The notes beneath the pieces were generated by a model that saw only the letters and a list, made by a program, of their open reading frames with translations, had not been told where the DNA came from and made no database searches. The translations under genes were made by a program, and so were the position numbers. This document shows, in pieces, positions 1 to 5,387 of a stretch of DNA of 6,152 bases (positions are counted from its first letter, which is position 1; each line of letters starts with the position of its first letter). Source of the DNA: Acidobacteriota bacterium (GTDB lineage: Bacteria; Acidobacteriota; Terriglobia; Terriglobales; Acidobacteriaceae); NCBI GenBank assembly GCA_021798655.1, contig JAJZFE010000168.1, forward strand, positions 1 to 6,152, read 5' to 3'.

Positions 1-71
1 AGACACCCTCCCAGAAGGGCGGGGACGAAGAGGAGGAACATTCCGGTGGGCCGGGCTGCAGCAACTCGCAT
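1..71 (-). CDS. Probable lipoprotein, N-terminal fragment (runs off left edge)
   Basis: Only about 23 codons are in the window, but they read like a lipoprotein signal peptide. From the ATG at 71-69 there are two Arg in the first seven residues, then a hydrophobic stretch FLLFVPALLGGC whose end, L-G-G-C, fits the lipobox, with Cys at about residue 23 as the lipidated residue. A GGAG Shine-Dalgarno sits 7 nt before this ATG (79-82), which favours it over the internal Met at residue 11 (41-39). Lipoproteins of this kind are cut by signal peptidase II and anchored in the inner or outer membrane; the mature domain is outside the window, so function cannot be assigned. It is divergent from the TPR operon. 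The alternative is a chance reading of a gene end on the plus strand; signal peptide, lipobox and ribosome site together make the minus-strand reading better. Confidence 0.55.
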   Translation of the reverse strand, partial: MRVAAARPTGMFLLFVPALLGGC

Positions 72-78
72 GGGTCGT

Positions 79-82
79 CTCC
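79..82 (-). promoter_or_regulatory. Shine-Dalgarno for the left-edge lipoprotein gene
   Basis: On the minus strand the sequence reads GGAG, then 7 nt, then ATG (71-69). Sequence and spacing are textbook, and this is the main reason for choosing that start codon. Confidence 0.5.
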
Positions 83-87
83 GTCAC

Positions 88-115
88 GATGAGATTGAAG
101 CAAAGATGAGATTGA
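88..115. repeat. Pair of 11-bp direct repeats, 17-bp period
   Basis: GATGAGATTGA occurs at 88-98 and again, identically, at 105-115, with 6 bp (AGCAAA) between. The pair lies just upstream of the minus-strand lipoprotein start. If that gene's promoter is the weak candidate at 133-161, the repeats fall in its 5' untranslated region. They could be a tandem operator, a post-transcriptional site, or a simple local duplication. The second copy runs into TTGACA on the plus strand (112-117). What is seen is the exact repeat; any regulatory role is inference. Confidence 0.6.
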
Positions 116-132
116 CAGTGCGTTCTCACTTA

Positions 133-161
133 ACTACATCGGAACGGCGGCGCGAGGGCAA
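133..161 (-). promoter_or_regulatory. Weak candidate promoter for the lipoprotein gene
   Basis: On the minus strand TTGCCC (161-156, four of six matches to the -35 consensus) is followed by exactly 17 bp and then TGTAGT (138-133, four of six matches to the -10). Start of transcription would be near 126, giving an untranslated leader of about 55 nt that contains both direct repeats. Such matches are easily found by chance. Confidence 0.2.
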
Positions 162-271
162 GGCGCATAGACGATCTCAATCCTGCGGATTGGCGATCCG
201 ATGGGAGTCCGAGGGAGCTTTGGTCCGAGGCGCGGGAGAAGACCTTGCGTCGGCGCGGCGGTCGAGCGGCC

Positions 272-286
272 CAGCCTGCGAGGCTG
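272..286. repeat. Inverted repeat abutting the TATAAT box (candidate operator)
   Basis: CAGCCT (272-277) and AGGCTG (281-286) are perfect 6-bp inverted arms around a 3-nt GCG centre, ending 4 bp before the TATAAT at 291-296. The site occupies roughly -32 to -18 of the putative promoter, exactly where a -35 box would be expected; none is recognisable there. It could bind a dimeric regulator, or be chance in G+C-rich DNA. The rest of the spacer (about 140-270) shows only one other small inverted repeat, CGGAT/ATCCG at 186-200. Confidence 0.35.
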
Positions 287-290
287 CGCC

Positions 291-296
291 TATAAT
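291..296 (+). promoter_or_regulatory. -10 box TATAAT of the TPR-NfeD-barrel-SPOR operon
   Basis: A perfect TATAAT ends 7 nt before the ATG at 304. RNA polymerase normally starts 6-8 nt after the -10, so transcription would begin at or next to the A of this ATG, giving a leaderless mRNA. No -35 resembling TTGACA is present at 16-18 bp spacing. The GGCAGGG directly before the ATG has no spacer, so it is not a good Shine-Dalgarno. An alternative is that the hexamer is accidental and the ATG at 295, which overlaps it, is used. Confidence 0.5.
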
Positions 297-303
297 GGCA
301 GGG

Positions 304-2085
304 ATGCCGTTTTCCGCCCATTGCAGCCCTCGAAGCTATCGGACTTTCGCGTTCATTCTGCTGGGGATATGTGCTGCGATGCGTATTGCGGCGGCGGCCC
401 CGGCAACGCCGCAGACCTCCGCCGCGCTGCCGGGCGGACGCATGGTGCTGGTGCTGCCGTTTGAGAACCGGACCGGGGACACGTCCCTGAACTGGATCGG
501 CGATTCGTTTCCGTACACCCTGAACAAGCGGCTGGAGTCGGTGGGCGTGCTGACGATCTCGCACGACGACCGCGCCTACGCCTACGACCATCTGGGCCTG
601 CCACCGGAGTTTCATCCTTCGCGGGCGACGACGATCCGCATCGCACAGCAGCTGGACGCGAACTACGTGATCATCGGCAGCTACACGGTGGACACGGAGC
701 CGGGCAAGACTGCCGCCAACAAGGGCGGCGACACGACGAGCGCTCCGGCCTCGACGAACGTTGCGGCCTCGACGAACGTTGCGACCTCGACAAACGCGGC
801 GACCTCGACAAACGCGGCGACCTCGACGAAGCGGATTCACATCCAGGCACGCGTGTTGTCGGTGGACGACCTGACGCTGACCTCGCCGGTGGAGGACTCC
901 GCAGAGCTGTATCGGCTGCTGGATGCGGAGAACGCGGTTGCGTGGAAGGTGGCGCGGACGCTGGACCCGCACTTCAGCGTGGCGGAGCCGACGTTTCTGG
1001 CGGCGTCCGGCGTACCGCTGCCGGCGTTTGAGGACTACATCCGCGGCATTGACGCGACCGTGGCGGGCGAGAAGATGAAGCGGCTGCAGGCGGCCGTGGA
1101 GCAGGTGCCGACGTATGTGCCGGCGCTGCTGGCGCTGGGCAAGGAGCAGTTCGCGCAGAAGCAGTATGCCGCCGCGGCGACGACGCTGGCGCGCGTGCCG
1201 CAGAGCGATCGCCAGGCGCTGGAGGCAGGCTTCTACCTGGGGCTGGCGCGATTCAACACGGCCAACTATGCTGCGGCGGCCGATGCGTTCGGGTTTGTGG
1301 CCACGCGGCTGCCGCTGCCCGAGACGGTGAACAACCAGGCGGTGGCGCTGAGCCGCCAGGGCCGCGATGCGGTGGCGCTGTTTCAACGGGCTTCGAGCGC
1401 GGACCCCAGCGACGAGGACTATCGGTACAACCTGGCGGTGGCGCTGTTTCGGCGGGGTGACACGGATGGCGCGCAGCGCGAGGTGACGGCTGCGCTGCAG
1501 TTGAAGCCGAACGACAGTGAGGCCGTGGCGCTGAGGAACGAACTGGGCCGGGTGCCTGCGAACTCGCGACTGAGCAGCGACAGCACGGGCAGCTTCAGCG
1601 CGGAAGAACGGATTCGGCGCAGCTACTCGGAGACAGGGTTTCGGCAGGCGGCGTTTTTGCTGGACCAGATGCGCACGGCACGGCTGGCGCTGCTGCCGGC
1701 GTCCGCGCGGGCGGAGGAGTATACCCGGCAGGGACGGGAGTACCTGGCCGAGGGCCTGCTGCCCGAGGCCGAGGGCCAGTTCCAGGCGGCGATCGACGCT
1801 GTGGGCAATACGCCGGGAGCGGCCGACGCGCATACGGGGCTGGCCCAGATTCGCGATGCGAGCGGCGATGCGACGCAGGCTCGGGTGCAGGCGAACCTGT
1901 CGGTGCAGCTGAAGCCGACGGCCGGCGCGTGGATGGAGCTGGCGCGGCTGGACATGGCGGCGAACAACCTGCTGAACTGCGCGGAAGATGTGACGCACGC
2001 CCAGCAGCTGGAACCGACGAACTCCGCGGCCAAAGCGATGCGCGGGTTGCTGCAGCAGCGCGGCCAATGGGTGCCGGCACCGTGA
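304..2085 (+). CDS. Secreted TolB-like N-terminal domain plus TPR-repeat protein
   Basis: 593 residues from the ATG at 304. Residues 1-32 look like a Sec signal peptide: Arg10/Arg13, hydrophobic FAFILLGICAAM, then an AAAA cleavage region. Cys23 has Ile before it, so it is a poor lipobox. Residues 47 to about 230 resemble the TolB N-terminal/FlgO-like fold: MVLVLPFENRTGD, then WIGDSFPYTLNKRL, an ARQL-type helix (IAQQLDANYVIIGSY) and a return strand after an insert of 18-bp tandem repeats (residues 149-176). Residues 271-575 hold at least six TPR-like helix pairs (about 271-300, 304-338, 340-368, 373-404, 473-503, 510-541, 542-575) separated by a Ser/Arg-rich linker at about 405-465. Such proteins act as periplasmic or outer-membrane-associated scaffolds; the partner is unknown. 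The frame stays open upstream to the left edge, but 304 is preferred because the signal peptide begins there and a -10 box lies just before it; ATG 295 is the alternative. First gene of the likely operon; 10 bp to the next. Confidence 0.8.
   Translation: MPFSAHCSPRSYRTFAFILLGICAAMRIAAAAPATPQTSAALPGGRMVLVLPFENRTGDTSLNWIGDSFPYTLNKRLESVGVLTISHDDRAYAYDHLGLPPEFHPSRATTIRIAQQLDANYVIIGSYTVDTEPGKTAANKGGDTTSAPASTNVAASTNVATSTNAATSTNAATSTKRIHIQARVLSVDDLTLTSPVEDSAELYRLLDAENAVAWKVARTLDPHFSVAEPTFLAASGVPLPAFEDYIRGIDATVAGEKMKRLQAAVEQVPTYVPALLALGKEQFAQKQYAAAATTLARVPQSDRQALEAGFYLGLARFNTANYAAAADAFGFVATRLPLPETVNNQAVALSRQGRDAVALFQRASSADPSDEDYRYNLAVALFRRGDTDGAQREVTAALQLKPNDSEAVALRNELGRVPANSRLSSDSTGSFSAEERIRRSYSETGFRQAAFLLDQMRTARLALLPASARAEEYTRQGREYLAEGLLPEAEGQFQAAIDAVGNTPGAADAHTGLAQIRDASGDATQARVQANLSVQLKPTAGAWMELARLDMAANNLLNCAEDVTHAQQLEPTNSAAKAMRGLLQQRGQWVPAP
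748..831 (+). repeat. 18-bp in-frame tandem repeat, 4.7 units, inside the TolB-like domain
   Basis: Units at 748-765 and 766-783 are identical (encoding ASTNVA). Units at 784-801 and 802-819 are identical to each other (TSTNAA) and differ from the first pair at a few bases. A partial unit (TSTK) follows at 820-831. The pattern A-A-B-B-b' suggests slippage duplication after divergence. The period is a multiple of three, so unit gain or loss keeps the frame and only lengthens a Ser/Thr/Asn/Ala loop between two strands of the domain. Confidence 0.9.
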
Positions 2086-2095
2086 TGGGACACCC

Positions 2096-2494
2096 ATGAG
2101 TGCAGACCACGTGGTGCTGCTGCTGAGTGCGGGGATCGGGCTGATCTACATCGAGCTGAACCGGCCGGGGAGGGTGGTGCCGGGAGCGCTGGGAGTGCTG
2201 TGCACGCTGCTGGCGGCGGCGGCGCTGGGCCGGCACGGGGTGCGCGGAGAGGGAATCCTGCTGCTGGCGGCCGGCGCGATGGTGCTGGCGAGCGATCTGG
2301 TGCGTCCAACGGGCATACCGCTTGCTGTGATCGCAGCGGCCGCCCTGTGCCTCGGTCTGCACGAACTGACGGGCGGCGATGGCAGTGCGGTGACGTGGCC
2401 GGTTGCGGTTGGCTGCGGGCTGGCAATCGGCGCGGGCACCTCGGTGCTCACACGGATTGCACGACGCGCCCGCGTCAACAAGCGAAAGGTTTAG
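2096..2494 (+). CDS. Small NfeD-type membrane protein, membrane domain only
   Basis: 132 residues, almost entirely hydrophobic, with about four membrane segments (roughly residues 5-20, 28-46, 52-68, 73-90 or 100-118). The stretch GIGLIYIELNRPG followed by VPGALGVLC matches the conserved start of the NfeD membrane region (Ile-Tyr-x-Glu-x-x-x-Pro-Gly then Pro-Gly-x-x-Gly). Full NfeD proteins carry a soluble OB-fold after the helices, and the long forms a ClpP-like serine protease before them; here the chain stops after a short basic tail (ARRARVNKRKV), so both are absent. NfeD proteins are linked to membrane quality control with SPFH/stomatin partners; none is encoded nearby. It starts 10 bp after the TPR gene, with a weak GGGA ribosome site at 2087-2090, and ends 3 bp before the next start, so translation is probably coupled. 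The soluble domain could be encoded elsewhere. Family call fairly sure, function unknown. Confidence 0.7.
   Translation: MSADHVVLLLSAGIGLIYIELNRPGRVVPGALGVLCTLLAAAALGRHGVRGEGILLLAAGAMVLASDLVRPTGIPLAVIAAAALCLGLHELTGGDGSAVTWPVAVGCGLAIGAGTSVLTRIARRARVNKRKV
2484..2489 (+). promoter_or_regulatory. Shine-Dalgarno deciding the barrel gene start
   Basis: GAAAGG lies 8 nt before the ATG at 2498, inside the last codons of the preceding gene. It supports the long N-terminus of the barrel protein and translational coupling. Confidence 0.45.
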
Positions 2495-2497
2495 ACT

Positions 2498-3271
2498 ATG
2501 GAGAGACCTGCAACTCGGTCCCTACGGAAGGCGGCTGCTACGGCGACGCCTTCAGGAAAGAACAGTGCGCCTTGGTGCGCCCGGAGCCTCACAGACTTGA
2601 TTCGCAAAGCCTCGACTCTACACACCGCCCTTCTGCTGGTCTGCAGCGCCACCAGCGCCGTTGCCCTGGCCCAGTCCGACGTCCCCATGACCCCGCTGCA
2701 GAAGCAGATCCACCGGCTTGACCTGGGCATCACGGCCGTGGGCATCTACACGACGAAGACCAGCGGGCCGGTGTCCTCGCCCGTGGCCAACCAGGGCAAC
2801 GGCGTGGTGAGCCAGGATGGGTCAACCACCGTGGGCGAACTGGGCGAGCTGCGCTACATCGTGAAGCCGTACATCGGCTTCGAGTTCAACTACGGCAACT
2901 CGCGCTACACGGAACACTTCTCGGTGGCTCCTTCGGAGATCCAGGTGAAGGTGAACGAGTACACGCTGGGCTACATCGCGCTGCCGCCGCATGAGATCCT
3001 CGGGCTGCAGCCGTATGTGGGAGGCGGTGCCGGCACCATGGCCTTCAAGCCGACGGCGTTCGGCGGCCAGGGAGCACCGGAGCAGGCGCGCGCCATGTAC
3101 TACTACACGCTGGGCGTGCAGAAGTACATGGACGACGCGCAGCACTTCGGCCTGCGCGCAGGCTTTCGCGAGACGTTCTTTCTGGGCCCGGACTTCGGGC
3201 AGAACTACCTCACCATCCTGAAGCACACCACGACGCTGGAGCCGCAGGTGGGCTTCTACGTACGTTACTAG
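2498..3271 (+). CDS. Outer-membrane beta-barrel protein
   Basis: 257 residues. A hydrophobic signal core (HTALLLVCSATSAVALA) ends in A-L-A before Gln59, so the mature protein has about 199 residues. It is made of alternating amphipathic strands typical of small eight-strand barrels: LDLGITAVGIYTT near 74-86, YIVKPYIGFEFNYG, YTLGYIALPP, LQPYVGGGAGTMAF, YYYTLGVQKYM, FGLRAGFRETFFLGP, and a final strand LEPQVGFYVRY ending in Tyr, the C-terminal aromatic recognised by the BAM machinery. No enzyme motif (for example a PagL or PagP active site) is recognisable, so it is called only as a barrel. The region before the signal core is unusually long (about 35 residues, Arg/Lys/Ser rich); a TTG at 2597 with GGAG 10 nt upstream would give an ordinary signal peptide and 224 residues. 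ATG 2498 is kept because of its ribosome site and 3-bp spacing from the NfeD-type gene. Confidence 0.78.
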   Translation: MERPATRSLRKAAATATPSGKNSAPWCARSLTDLIRKASTLHTALLLVCSATSAVALAQSDVPMTPLQKQIHRLDLGITAVGIYTTKTSGPVSSPVANQGNGVVSQDGSTTVGELGELRYIVKPYIGFEFNYGNSRYTEHFSVAPSEIQVKVNEYTLGYIALPPHEILGLQPYVGGGAGTMAFKPTAFGGQGAPEQARAMYYYTLGVQKYMDDAQHFGLRAGFRETFFLGPDFGQNYLTILKHTTTLEPQVGFYVRY

Positions 3272-3309
3272 GGCCCCCGCTGTACCCATCCCCACTCTGC
3301 TGAAGGCCT

Positions 3310-4026
3310 ATGAGCGAGCCTATGAGCTATCTGCGTGAACAGGACGATTACAGCGACCCGCAGCCGGATTCGCTGCGCTCGGACGACTCGCTGGCACACA
3401 AGGACCACGAGCTGACGCTGAGTTCGGCTGCGATCTTCGGGATCTTCTTCGGCCAGGTAGTGCTGTGCGGGATCTTCTTCGGGTTTGGGTACTCGATGGG
3501 CGGACACCGCTCGACGGGGCCCGCCGAGACGGCCACAGCGGCGACGCCCGCCAGCAGCGCGGACTTCAGCGGCTTCAAGCCCGCTGCGGGGCAACCCGCC
3601 GGCGCGCGCGCTGCCGTCCCTGTGACGCCGACGGCTGCGGCGAACGACGATGCTGGATCGTCAGCGCCTCCTGCGCGCATCGAACCCGTCCACATTGAGC
3701 CGGCAACAACGGTGCCTTCCAGTTCGACCGCACCCGCGGCGAGGCAGCCCGCGCCTGTTGTCCGCGCCACGCCGGCCGCTACGGTGAAGCCGGCCGCCGC
3801 AGCGACGCAAGGGCTCTGGGTGCAGGTCGCGGCGATCTCGGTCACGCATCCTGAGGATGCGACGCTGCTGCAGAATGCGCTGCGCGCCAAGGGCTACAGC
3901 GTCTCGCAGCACTCCGGTCCGGACAGCTTTATTCATCTGCTGCTGGGGCCGTACAGCGACCGCGCTGCAGCCGATGCGATGCGTCAACGCCTGGCCACCG
4001 ACGGCTACACGGCCTACATCAAGTAG
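3310..4026 (+). CDS. Membrane-anchored SPOR-domain protein
   Basis: 238 residues. The order is a charged cytoplasmic tail (1-37, Asp-rich), one membrane helix (about 38-62, AAIFGIFFGQVVLCGIFFGF), an Ala/Pro/Thr-rich periplasmic linker (about 65-165), and a C-terminal SPOR domain (about 168-238: LWVQVAAIS, ALRAKGYSV, HLLLGPYSDRAAA, ATDGYTAYIK). SPOR domains bind peptidoglycan glycan strands stripped of stem peptides, usually at the division septum, as in FtsN and DedD; the architecture here is the same, though identity with either is not claimed. It starts 38 bp after the barrel gene with no terminator visible between, so it probably belongs to the same operon. GAAGG at 3302-3306 is only 3 nt from the ATG at 3310, so the second ATG at 3322 (MSYLREQ) is also possible. 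The membrane helix is encoded by a 15-bp direct repeat. Confidence 0.85.
   Translation: MSEPMSYLREQDDYSDPQPDSLRSDDSLAHKDHELTLSSAAIFGIFFGQVVLCGIFFGFGYSMGGHRSTGPAETATAATPASSADFSGFKPAAGQPAGARAAVPVTPTAAANDDAGSSAPPARIEPVHIEPATTVPSSSTAPAARQPAPVVRATPAATVKPAAAATQGLWVQVAAISVTHPEDATLLQNALRAKGYSVSQHSGPDSFIHLLLGPYSDRAAADAMRQRLATDGYTAYIK
3438..3482 (+). repeat. 15-bp direct repeat encoding GIFFG twice in the SPOR membrane helix
   Basis: CGGGATCTTCTTCGG occurs at 3438-3452 and exactly again at 3468-3482, a 30-bp (10-residue) period, giving FGIFFG then CGIFFG. The identical codons point to a duplication rather than chance amino-acid similarity. Confidence 0.8.
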
Positions 4027-4032
4027 CCGCGC

Positions 4033-4782
4033 CTAACGTGACGCAGCGGTGAGCGCCTGCTGCATCGCGGCGCGCACGGCGTCCATCAAATCCTCTTTGC
4101 TGACGTAGTCCTGCGGCCGCAGCGACGGCAGAAACTGCACCACGGCCTCCCCTGCTCCGGCGCGTGGGTCGATCTTCCAACCACCGCGCGGCATCATCGC
4201 CGCCGTGCCGCGAATCACGATGGGCACCATCGGCGCGCCGGTCTCCGCAGCGAGAAAGAACGCTCCCTTGCGAAACGGCAGCAGGTTGCCATCGGGCGAG
4301 CGCGTGCCCTCGGGGAAGATGGTGATGTGCAGGCCGCTGCGCAGCGCCTCGGCTGCGGCCTCCACGCTCTTCTGCGCCTCTTCGCGCGAGTGGCCGCGCG
4401 ACACCGGCACAAACTTGCCCATCCGCATCGCCGTACCCAGCAGCGGAATCTTCATCAGCGACTTCTTCAAGAAGACGCTCGTCGTGCCGGGAATCACCGG
4501 CAGCAGCACCGGCGGGTCGAGGTTGGAGACGTGGTTGCTGAGGAAGATGCACGACTCGCCGGCAGGAACATTCTCCGCGCCCTCCACGCGCACGCGGATG
4601 CCGGCGGCGCGCACGCCCAGCCGAATGATGCTCATGCCCCAGCCGTACATCATGCGAAAGTTGCCGCGCAGTGCGGACCAGGTAATCCCGACAGCGGCGG
4701 CGGGCGCGCCGAGCAACACGAACACGAACAACATCCTGAGAGCGGCAAACATATCGATACAGGATACCCTGCCCACCCGCAT
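4033..4782 (-). CDS. plsC: PlsC-type 1-acyl-sn-glycerol-3-phosphate acyltransferase
   Basis: 249 residues from ATG 4782. The family transfers an acyl group to lysophosphatidic acid to make phosphatidic acid, the precursor of membrane phospholipids. All motifs of the glycerolipid acyltransferase superfamily are readable: NHVSNLD (residues 83-89, catalytic His84 and Asp89), KFVPVSRG (123-130, motif II with Arg129), FPEGTRS (156-162, acceptor binding) and VPIVIRG (186-192). A membrane helix covers about 15-37, and the length is normal for the family. Start choice: ATG 4782 lies 5 nt after TGTAAT (a five-of-six -10), suggesting a leaderless message. ATG 4752 (MFAALRML, 239 residues) is the alternative and itself lies 8 nt after TATCCT. 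Neither has a clear Shine-Dalgarno. Its stop is 6 bp from that of the SPOR gene (convergent); its start is 19 bp from that of the divergent GNAT gene. Symbol by family; related enzymes may prefer other lysolipid acceptors. Confidence 0.88.
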   Translation of the reverse strand: MRVGRVSCIDMFAALRMLFVFVLLGAPAAAVGITWSALRGNFRMMYGWGMSIIRLGVRAAGIRVRVEGAENVPAGESCIFLSNHVSNLDPPVLLPVIPGTTSVFLKKSLMKIPLLGTAMRMGKFVPVSRGHSREEAQKSVEAAAEALRSGLHITIFPEGTRSPDGNLLPFRKGAFFLAAETGAPMVPIVIRGTAAMMPRGGWKIDPRAGAGEAVVQFLPSLRPQDYVSKEDLMDAVRAAMQQALTAASR

Positions 4783-4787
4783 TGCTG

Positions 4788-4795
4788 ATTACAAT
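4788..4795. promoter_or_regulatory. Shared symmetric -10 element for divergent plsC and GNAT genes
   Basis: ATTACAAT contains TACAAT on the plus strand (4790-4795, five of six matches to TATAAT) and, on the minus strand, TGTAAT (4793-4788, also five of six). The plus ATG (4802) lies 6 nt past its box and the minus ATG (4782) 5 nt past its own, about where transcription would start in each case. The entire gap between start codons is 19 bp, so a promoter for one gene upstream of this would lie inside the other gene. No -35 box is recognisable on either side. Confidence 0.45.
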
Positions 4796-4801
4796 TTAGC
4801 G

Positions 4802-5386
4802 ATGAACGCTGCTGTGCCGACTGCAACAGATTTCGTGATTCGTGCCGCCAACAACGACGATGTGCCTGCGATCCTTGCACTGGTGGAGGCCTCCGTGCGC
4901 GGTCTGCAGGCGCACGACTACTCGCCCAGCCAGATTGATGCGTCCATCGGCACGGCGTTCGGCGTGGACCGGCAACTGATCGCCGACCAGACGTACTTCG
5001 TCGTCGTGCCGCGCAATGAGCCGGAGCGGCTGGTGGCCTGCGGCGGATGGAGCTATCGCAGCACGCTGTGCGGCAGCGACGCGATGGCCGTCACCGTGAC
5101 CGGCACCGCGCGCAGCGCCAGTGTGCTGGACTGCGCGAAAGACTATGCAAAGATTCGCGCCATCTTCGTGCATCCGGACTGGGCGCGGCGCGGGCTCGGC
5201 TCCAGCGTGCTGGCACACTGCGAAGCCGCAGCGCAGGCCGCAGGCTTTACGCGCTTTGAGATGGGCTCCACGTTGACCGGCGTGCCGCTCTATACGCTGA
5301 AGGGATATGCCGAGCAGTCGCGCAGCTCTGTGCCGTTGCCCAACGGCGAGGCGCTCGAAGTCGTCATCATGAACCGAACCCTGTAG
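4802..5386 (+). CDS. GNAT-family N-acetyltransferase
   Basis: 194 residues. GNAT enzymes move acetyl from acetyl-CoA to an amine. The N-terminal strand FVIRAANNDDVPAILALVEAS (residues 11-31) is the usual GNAT beginning. The acetyl-CoA site is KIRAIFVHPDWARRGLGS (117-134), with R130-G131-L132-G133 as the pyrophosphate-binding turn. Near the end, TGVPLYTLKGY (159-169) carries Tyr164, the position that often acts as general acid. Cytoplasmic; no signal or membrane segment. The substrate cannot be told: family members acetylate small amines, antibiotics, amino acids or proteins. ATG 4802 is chosen because GNAT homology starts at once and TACAAT lies 6 nt before it; the frame is open further upstream, but that part is antisense to plsC. 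Divergent from plsC, with which it may share a promoter; convergent with mpl. Confidence 0.85.
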   Translation: MNAAVPTATDFVIRAANNDDVPAILALVEASVRGLQAHDYSPSQIDASIGTAFGVDRQLIADQTYFVVVPRNEPERLVACGGWSYRSTLCGSDAMAVTVTGTARSASVLDCAKDYAKIRAIFVHPDWARRGLGSSVLAHCEAAAQAAGFTRFEMGSTLTGVPLYTLKGYAEQSRSSVPLPNGEALEVVIMNRTL

Positions 5387-5387
5387 C

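Noticed and set aside
3..98. Plus-strand frame with an acidic stretch (GGDEEEE) ending in a stop, as the tail of an upstream gene
   Set aside because: No domain is visible, and the minus strand gives a signal peptide, lipobox and spaced ribosome site in the same bases. It cannot be fully excluded without sequence to the left.
112..140. TTGACA (112-117) as a -35 for the plus-strand operon
   Set aside because: At 17 bp the hexamer is TACATC, only three of six matches, and it would leave a leader of over 150 nt. The TATAAT at 291 is a better fit.
1..303. N-terminal extension of the TPR protein, whose frame is open from the left edge
   Set aside because: The extension is Arg-rich and unlike any domain, would bury the signal peptide internally, and crosses the TATAAT box. 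Absence of stop codons is common at this base composition.
130..2097. Long open frame on the minus strand (655 codons) opposite the TPR gene
   Set aside because: Its product is Arg/His/Gln-rich with no recognisable domain, as expected for the antisense of a G+C-rich gene. The plus strand has a signal peptide, a TolB-like domain and TPRs.
1595..2426. Overlapping minus-strand open frames across the TPR end and NfeD-type gene
   Set aside because: Pro/Ala/Arg/Ser-rich shadow translations with no domain; the plus-strand genes are well supported.
4205..4801. Upstream in-frame extension of the GNAT gene
   Set aside because: It is antisense to the PlsC motifs, has low-complexity shadow composition, and GNAT homology begins at 4802.
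5090..5100. Palindrome GTCACCGTGAC inside the GNAT gene
   Set aside because: It encodes ordinary Val-Thr-Val-Thr residues within the reading frame, has short arms, and has no promoter nearby; likely chance.
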